Assembly: GCA_002774085.1 (NCBI GenBank)
Contig: PEZH01000041.1
Span: forward strand, 1 to 8,918
Length of the DNA stretch: 8,918 nt
Source: Candidatus Shapirobacteria bacterium CG09_land_8_20_14_0_10_38_17
GTDB lineage: Bacteria; Patescibacteriota; Microgenomatia; 0-14-0-10-38-17
Reading direction: 5' to 3'
Part shown: positions 5,423 through 8,918 of the stretch, in pieces
Layout: each line of letters starts with the position of its first letter
How positions within the stretch are numbered: the stretch's first letter is position 1
The notes under the pieces: generated by a model
What the model was told of the DNA's origin: nothing
Seen by the model: the letters and a program-made list of their open reading frames with translations, nothing else
Database searches by the model: none
Position numbers and translations under genes: made by a program

Positions 5423-5791
5423 TTAAAAAAATTTTGGACCATTCACGATAGAGCCAAAAATTTTAGTCAACTCGAGAGCTTCTTGAGCTAATTGTTTCTG
5501 TTCCTTTTGAATCTCAATGTCTTTTGTTTCTATTAATCTTAGCCAAAGCCTACTCTCTTTAGCCTCTTTGCGACAAATCTTGGCTCGATGAAGGAAATCC
5601 TTTTTGCTCAACGACTCATTAGCCTCAATATAATTAGCTGCCACTGACCCAGAAGCCCTTAATAATTGCCTAACATCGTCGCTAAATTGAACAACTTTAG
5701 GCAGTTTTTTAACTAAATTTCTTACTCCCCTGGCAAAATCGAAAGTTCTTTCTTCTAAATCATACTGTTTTAAGCTTTTGGTTTTAACCAT
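5423..5791 (-). CDS. Four-helix-bundle protein (S23/23S rRNA-intervening-sequence family)
   Basis: The protein has 122 residues, a usual length for this family, and is almost entirely helical. The hallmark segment is LLRASGSVAANYIEANES (residues 43-60), followed by SKKDFLHRAKICRKEAKESRLWL (62-84). Homologues are encoded in 23S rRNA intervening sequences. The family is also related to the Avd accessory protein of diversity-generating retroelements, which binds nucleic acid. Neither a reverse transcriptase nor an rRNA is visible here, so the role is unknown. The gene lies 38 bp after the M23 gene on the same strand and is bracketed by inverted heptamer arrays, which suggests a mobile cassette. 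The ATG at 5791 has no Shine-Dalgarno site. Confidence 0.88.
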   Translation of the reverse strand: MVKTKSLKQYDLEERTFDFARGVRNLVKKLPKVVQFSDDVRQLLRASGSVAANYIEANESLSKKDFLHRAKICRKEAKESRLWLRLIETKDIEIQKEQKQLAQEALELTKIFGSIVNGPKFF

Positions 5792-5829
5792 TTGGATTTT
5801 ATTTGAGTTTTGTGCTTTGAATTTTGAGT
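5791..5829. repeat. Heptamer array, right flank of the four-helix-bundle gene
   Basis: Read on the minus strand the units are ACTCAAA, ATTCAAA, GCACAAA, ACTCAAA, then TAAAATCCAAAT. The array fills the whole 38-bp gap between the M23 stop codon and the ATG of the four-helix-bundle gene. It is an imperfect inverted copy of the array at 5359-5386. Confidence 0.6.
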
Positions 5830-6948
5830 TTATTGCTGTAAGTAGCTTAGCGGATTGACATTACCCTTAGGAGCACGGATTTCGAAGTGAAGATGGATAC
5901 CGGTAGAACGGCCGGTGGAACCCATTTGGCCAATTACCTGGCCTCGCAAAACCGATTGACCGGGAGAAACTGCCACCGACGATAAATGAGCATAAAGCGT
6001 TTTATAACCATCACCATGATCAACAATAATATGAATACCATAGGCCTGGGGCGCATTCCAGCCGGCACTTAAGACTATTCCTCCCCGCGAAGCAACCACC
6101 GCCGGCGCCGCCGAGTTGGCAATATCAATCGCCTTATGGTACCAAAAATAACCTTGAGAAATTTTACCCACCGTCGGCCAAATAAATTGATCCGTAGGCT
6201 GGGTTTGTCCTTGGTCGGAAATACTAACCGGCGCTTCCGCCAAATAGTCAGTTTTGGGAGCAGGCTTAGACCAAAGCTTCACTTTAGGCATCACCCCACT
6301 GGGAACAACCAATTCCTGCCCAACCGCTAAAGCAAAAGTTTCATCATCAATAAAGGTATTAAAGGGAAAATCAACAATCGCCTGAGGGTCAACACTATAA
6401 ATCTTGGCAATTGAATAAACTGTTTCTCCTCGCCGCACTGAATGTAAAACTCCGGAGATTGGCAAAACCCGCAAGACCTGATCGGGCTTAATATCGTCAA
6501 CAGATTTTAAATTATTAGCCCAGCGAATTGTATCTAAAGAAACTCCAAATTTCTGAGCAATAGAGGAAACTGTATCTCCTCCCACGACTTGATACTCGGC
6601 TATCCCTCCCCGTCCTTGTAGATTAGAGCTACTTTGTCCGGCAGAACCCAAAGCAGTAAAGCTGGCGTCAATTGTGCCTAAAATTTGACTCTCATTACCT
6701 CCAAATTCAATTTTCTCCCAAGAAACAAGCGGCGACAAGGCAATTACCAAAACCACTAAGATCCCCACCGAAAAATGGCTTATTGGCCTGGCGAACCGAC
6801 CTCGTTGGCGATAAAGAAAATGAGCGCCTTCGGATTTAACATTTTCCAAAACACCAGCCAAGATAAAAAAACGCTTTTTTAAAAAAAGATACCAGGCGCG
6901 AAGATAGGCAGAAAAATCATCAAAAAACGACTTTATTGGCTCAAACAT
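5830..6948 (-). CDS. Membrane-anchored LysM/M23 zinc metallopeptidase
   Basis: The protein has 372 residues. A 58-residue basic N-terminus precedes one membrane helix (about 59-76), so the rest should face outward. Two LysM domains follow at 118-163 (GGDTVSSIAQKFGVSLDTI) and 167-216 (RRGETVYSIAKIYSVDPQAI). Residues 257-372 are an M23 (LytM/DD-endopeptidase) domain. The zinc ligands appear complete: His271 and Asp275 (YHKAIDIA) and His354 (GIHLHFEI), with His321 (YAHLSS) and His352 as the catalytic pair. It should bind peptidoglycan through LysM and cut peptide crosslinks. It is followed 38 bp later by the four-helix-bundle gene and preceded by rho. The ATG at 6948 sits 6 nt from a TATAAT box and lacks a Shine-Dalgarno site. 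Confidence 0.93.
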   Translation of the reverse strand: MFEPIKSFFDDFSAYLRAWYLFLKKRFFILAGVLENVKSEGAHFLYRQRGRFARPISHFSVGILVVLVIALSPLVSWEKIEFGGNESQILGTIDASFTALGSAGQSSSNLQGRGGIAEYQVVGGDTVSSIAQKFGVSLDTIRWANNLKSVDDIKPDQVLRVLPISGVLHSVRRGETVYSIAKIYSVDPQAIVDFPFNTFIDDETFALAVGQELVVPSGVMPKVKLWSKPAPKTDYLAEAPVSISDQGQTQPTDQFIWPTVGKISQGYFWYHKAIDIANSAAPAVVASRGGIVLSAGWNAPQAYGIHIIVDHGDGYKTLYAHLSSVAVSPGQSVLRGQVIGQMGSTGRSTGIHLHFEIRAPKGNVNPLSYLQQ

Positions 6949-6954
6949 CGCCTG

Positions 6955-6960
6955 ATTATA
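6955..6960 (-). promoter_or_regulatory. -10 box of the M23 gene, probably leaderless
   Basis: A perfect TATAAT lies on the minus strand with 6 nt (CAGGCG) to the ATG at 6948, so transcription should start at or within a base or two of the start codon. The only -35-like hexamer is TTGAAC at 6986-6981 with a long 20-bp spacer, so the upstream element is uncertain. Confidence 0.55.
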
Positions 6961-7000
6961 TTAGCAGAAAGGGCGTGGTTGTTCAAATCTCTAATTCTGA

Positions 7001-7073
7001 TAGGACAGATGGGGAAAAATAGGACGAATAAGACAGATAGGACAAATGGGACAGATAGGACGAATAAGAATGA
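7001..7073. repeat. 9-bp array (TRRGACRRA) between rho and the M23 gene
   Basis: About eight units of 9 bp (one of 10) run in tandem: TAGGACAGA, a diverged unit, TAGGACGAA, TAAGACAGA, TAGGACAAA, TGGGACAGA, TAGGACGAA, TAAGAATGA. The array fills half of the 141-bp gap after rho and runs into GACGG, the foot sequence of the class-2 hairpins. No terminator hairpin is visible after rho. Confidence 0.85.
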
Positions 7074-7089
7074 CGGAAAAAGAAAAAAA

Positions 7090-8274
7090 CTACTTTCCTA
7101 ATTGAGAAAGAAAGTCTTTGTTATTCTTTGTTTTTTTTAAGCGCTCCAAAATTATTTCTGTCTGTTCCTCGGCACCTAATAAATCAATCATTTTACGCAT
7201 CACCGCAATTTTAGGATAAATTTTTTCACCAAATAATAATTCTTCTTTTCTAGTCCCCGACCGCTGAAGATTAATAGCGGGAAAAACGCGCCGATCAGCC
7301 AATTTTCTATCTAAATGAAGCTCCATATTGCCGGTTCCCTTAAATTCTTCGTAAATCAAATCATCCATCCTTGAACCAGTGTCCACTAAACAAGTGCCAA
7401 TCATTGTCAAGCTTCCCCCTTTCTCAATATTGCGGGCGGCACCAAAAAGACTCTTGACTGGATATAACGCCGCCGGATCAAAGCCACCAGAAAGAGTTCG
7501 ACCAGAGGTGGGAATGGCCAAATTGTAAGCCCGCGCCAATCGGGTGATAGAATCCACCAGCACAAATACATCTCTGCCCATTTCCACTAAACGTTTGGCT
7601 CGCTCCACCGCTATTTCAGCCGCCAATGTTTGACTATCTGGCGGCTCATCAAAATTGGAAGCCACCATTTCGCCTTTACCATCACTGACCTTCTCAAGGT
7701 GACGACCAATATCGGTTACTTCCTCGGGCCGTTCACCCACCAAAACAACCATTAAATGAACATCGGGATAATTTTTAGCCACCCCTTCAATGATATCTTT
7801 CATCAACCAAGTTTTTCCTGCCTTAGGAGGAGAAACAATCATCCCCCGTTGGCCATTACCAATTGGGGCAATTAAATCAATCACCCGCGTTGACAAAATC
7901 TCCTGCTTTGTTTCCATCTTAACCCAGCGATCAGGGAAAACAGGCAATAGCTCTTCAAAAACAGGCCGTTCTTTAATTTCATCTGCCGGCTGACCATTAA
8001 CAGTCTCCACCCGCAATAAGCCAAAATAACGTTCATTTTCCTTGGGGGCTCTTACTTGCCCTCCTACCATATCACCCGGTCGGAGGCGAAAGCGGTAAAT
8101 TTGTGACGAGGAAATATAAATATCATTGTCACCGGGAGTAAAATTGGGCCGTAAATGACCTTGTCCCTCCGGTGTTATATCCAAAACCCCTTCTTTAAAA
8201 TCCGTGGGCAAATTGGCATCCGGGATGCGCAAATCGGAAAGATGGTTATTTTCAGCAGGAGTGGTGTCGGGCAT
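7090..8274 (-). CDS. rho: Transcription termination factor Rho
   Basis: This is a hexameric RNA-dependent ATPase that ends transcripts. Counted from the ATG at 8274 it has 394 residues. The cold-shock-like RNA-binding domain spans about 29-103 (GVLDITPEGQGHLRP, IYRFRLRPGDMVGGQ). The ATPase domain has Walker A SPPKAGKT (148-155), GERPEEVTD (180-188), Walker B DVFVLVDS (235-242), the loop SGRTLSGGFDPAALYPVKSLFGAARN (257-282), FKGTGNMELHLDRKLADRR (311-329) and RSGTRKEELL (338-347). All key motifs are intact. The helical Rho_N domain that precedes the RNA-binding domain in E. coli is absent; only about 28 residues stand in its place. A TTG at 8295 would add seven residues encoded by heptamer-repeat DNA, so the ATG is preferred. 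No Shine-Dalgarno site or clear promoter was found. Confidence 0.97.
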   Translation of the reverse strand: MPDTTPAENNHLSDLRIPDANLPTDFKEGVLDITPEGQGHLRPNFTPGDNDIYISSSQIYRFRLRPGDMVGGQVRAPKENERYFGLLRVETVNGQPADEIKERPVFEELLPVFPDRWVKMETKQEILSTRVIDLIAPIGNGQRGMIVSPPKAGKTWLMKDIIEGVAKNYPDVHLMVVLVGERPEEVTDIGRHLEKVSDGKGEMVASNFDEPPDSQTLAAEIAVERAKRLVEMGRDVFVLVDSITRLARAYNLAIPTSGRTLSGGFDPAALYPVKSLFGAARNIEKGGSLTMIGTCLVDTGSRMDDLIYEEFKGTGNMELHLDRKLADRRVFPAINLQRSGTRKEELLFGEKIYPKIAVMRKMIDLLGAEEQTEIILERLKKTKNNKDFLSQLGK

Positions 8275-8282
8275 AGATAGAT

Positions 8283-8351
8283 AGTTAAAAGTCAAAAGTA
8301 AAAAAACAAAAAGAAAGAAACATTGTTACATTGCTACATTGTTACATTGCT
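8283..8351. repeat. Heptamers, A/G linker and 8-bp array directly upstream of rho
   Basis: Heptamers AGTTAAA, AGTCAAA, AGTAAAA (8283-8303) are followed by an A/G-rich linker and four 8-bp units (ACATTGTT, ACATTGCT, ACATTGTT, ACATTGCT; 8320-8351). The 43 bp at 8291-8333 are identical to 8832-8874. The block lies where the rho leader or promoter would be expected. Confidence 0.9.
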
Positions 8352-8357
8352 AAAGTC

Positions 8358-8417
8358 GTCATTCTGAACTTGATTCAGAATCTTCTTAAGATGATCCTGA
8401 TTTTCATCAGGATGACG
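8358..8417. repeat. Two class-2 hairpins in opposite orientation
   Basis: The first has GTC at 8358-8360 and arms ATTCTGAA (8361-8368) and TTCAGAAT (8374-8381). The second has arms ATCCTGAT (8394-8401) and ATCAGGAT (8406-8413), a TTTC loop, and the foot GACG (8414-8417). The first is the inverse of the coding copies at 1930 and 2386 with one base pair of the stem changed on both sides. Confidence 0.85.
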
Positions 8418-8427
8418 ATGAGAAGGG

Positions 8428-8500
8428 GATTCTGGACCCTGTACCATTTGATACAGGGCTAGAGCAAGCCAGAATGACGGGATAAGATAATTAAAAGTTA
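8428..8500. repeat. 73-bp nested hairpin element, copy 1
   Basis: Outer arms ATTCTGG (8429-8435) and CCAGAAT (8469-8475) enclose an inner hairpin with arms CCCTGTA (8437-8443) and TACAGGG (8452-8458). The foot GACGGG follows. The copy at 8749-8821 differs at only two positions. Confidence 0.9.
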
Positions 8501-8502
8501 TT

Positions 8503-8539
8503 CGCCTAAAGTCCCGCCAGCGCCGGGACATTATGGCGG
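8503..8539. repeat. GC-rich imperfect palindrome
   Basis: Inner arms GTCCCG (8511-8516) and CGGGAC (8524-8529) lie within weaker outer arms CGCC and GGCG. It is not clearly related to the other hairpin classes, and no second copy is visible in the window. Confidence 0.5.
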
Positions 8540-8568
8540 ACAAAGCTCAAAAACAAATTTTAAATTTA

Positions 8569-8595
8569 TGGGACGAATAGGACAAATAAAACGAA
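8569..8595. repeat. Short 9-bp TRRGACRRA array
   Basis: There are three units: TGGGACGAA, TAGGACAAA, TAAAACGAA. They have the same orientation as the arrays at 7001 and 8674. Confidence 0.7.
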
Positions 8596-8673
8596 TAAAA
8601 TATGGATAACCGACTCACTGACGAAGCGACATTATTAAATCATACTATTGCCGGTTTGTCAAATCAAGTCTGA

Positions 8674-8709
8674 TGGGACGGATAGGATGAATGGGACAGA
8701 TAGGACAAA
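8674..8709. repeat. 9-bp TRRGACRRA array
   Basis: Four units (TGGGACGGA, TAGGATGAA, TGGGACAGA, TAGGACAAA) end six bases before the hairpin at 8715. Confidence 0.8.
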
Positions 8710-8714
8710 TATAG

Positions 8715-8738
8715 ATTCCCGCTTTCGCGGGAATGACA
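8715..8738. repeat. Class-2 hairpin with a GC-rich stem
   Basis: The 8-bp arms ATTCCCGC (8715-8722) and GCGGGAAT (8727-8734) have a TTTC loop and are followed by GACA. The form resembles the dRS3-type repeats known from Neisseria, though a relationship is not implied. Confidence 0.8.
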
Positions 8739-8748
8739 GGGAAAAGAC

Positions 8749-8821
8749 GATTCTGGACCCTGTACCATTCGATACAGGGCTAGAGCAAGCCAGGATGACG
8801 GGATAAGATAATTAAAAGTTA
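8749..8821. repeat. 73-bp nested hairpin element, copy 2
   Basis: It matches 8428-8500 at 71 of 73 positions in direct orientation. One difference changes an arm base (CCAGAAT to CCAGGAT) and leaves a G-T pair in the stem. Here the element is followed directly by heptamers, unlike copy 1. Confidence 0.9.
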
Positions 8822-8918
8822 AAAGTCCAAAGTCAAAAGTAAAAAAACAAAAAGAAAGAAACATTGTTACATTGTTACATTGCTAAATTGTTACATTGTT
8901 ACATTGCTAAATTGTTAC
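8817..8918. repeat. Heptamers, A/G linker and 8-bp array running off the window
   Basis: Four heptamers (8817-8844) and the shared 43-bp block lead into at least seven 8-bp units from 8861. The later ones show a higher-order 24-bp pattern (ACATTGTT, ACATTGCT, AAATTGTT), repeated to the last base of the window. Confidence 0.9.

Larger units (their letters stand above)
8275..8918. other. Gene-free mosaic of repeats upstream of rho
   Basis: I see no convincing gene in these 644 bases. They are built from recurring modules: AGTTAAA-type heptamers, an A/G-rich linker, 8-bp ACATTGTT arrays, class-2 hairpins, and 9-bp TRRGACRRA arrays. Several modules occur twice in a different order. A rho promoter must lie here or beyond the window edge but could not be pinned down. 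Confidence 0.8.

Noticed and set aside
7000..7090. Intrinsic terminator after rho
   Set aside because: A T-rich stretch follows the stop on the minus strand, but no stem precedes it; the region is a 9-bp tandem array.
8275..8295. TTG start adding seven residues to Rho
   Set aside because: The added residues are heptamer-repeat sequence, and the ATG at 8274 gives a normal start before the conserved domain.
8334..8543. Open frame of 69 codons on the minus strand
   Set aside because: It is translated repeat DNA (class-2 hairpins and the 73-bp element). It shares TFNYLIPS and WLALALY with the frame at 8664-8864 only because both read the same repeat.
8664..8864. Open frame of 66 codons on the minus strand
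   Set aside because: It consists of the 73-bp repeat, a hairpin and a 9-bp array read in reverse; there is no independent protein signature.
8320..8918. Tandem arrays considered as a CRISPR
   Set aside because: Units are 7-9 bp with no unique spacers of constant length and no cas gene nearby.
1..8918. Recoding of TGA as glycine (as in some CPR lineages)
   Set aside because: No gene needs TGA to be read through: all six frames are complete with TAA or TAG stops. The window cannot decide whether TGA is a stop.

Overview
The window looks like a fragment of a Patescibacteria (Candidate Phyla Radiation) chromosome, AT-leaning by eye. The inference rests on four things: the gene set (a tail-fibre-like surface protein with an aromatic FNWWI tail, a four-helix-bundle/S23 protein, a LysM-M23 peptidase, and a membrane protein fused to TPRs), a short Rho without its usual N-terminal domain, no convincing Shine-Dalgarno site before any visible start, and an unusual load of small repeats. 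All six genes end in TAA or TAG. No database comparison was possible, so the lineage call is an inference.

Layout. Bases 1-2598 (+) are the 3' part of a large surface or fibre-like protein gene whose 5' end lies outside the window. Bases 2639-3259 (+) are a REP-associated tyrosine (Y1/HUH) transposase, RAYT. It converges on the next gene with 2 bp between the stop codons. The rest is a minus-strand block. Read in the direction of transcription it holds rho (8274-7090), a LysM/M23 cell-wall peptidase (6948-5830), a four-helix-bundle protein (5791-5423), and a multi-pass membrane protein with an O-antigen-ligase-like core, a TPR region and a Pro/Glu/Gln-rich tail (5310-3262). Bases 8275-8918, upstream of rho, hold no convincing gene and are a mosaic of repeats.

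The most interesting signal is the repeat content and its entry into genes. There are two hairpin classes. Class 1 has GTAG at the 5' foot of a GC-rich stem, as in the REP substrates of RAYT enzymes. Two inverted copies sit inside the RAYT coding sequence itself, and a third lies at the 5' end of the membrane-protein gene. The stems covary between copies. Class 2 has a CGTC foot (GACG on the other strand). Five copies lie in frame inside the surface-protein gene and five lie upstream of rho. Tandem arrays with 7-, 8-, 9- and 24-bp periods occur both between genes and inside open frames. The surface gene also has a G9 tract where loss or gain of one G would stop translation almost at once, so it is a candidate phase-variation switch.

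Three genes point to the cell envelope: the surface protein, the M23 peptidase and the ligase-like protein. Rho is a housekeeping transcription factor. The RAYT and the four-helix-bundle gene look like later arrivals. Two minus-strand genes have promoter-like sequences so close to their ATG that leaderless mRNAs are likely.
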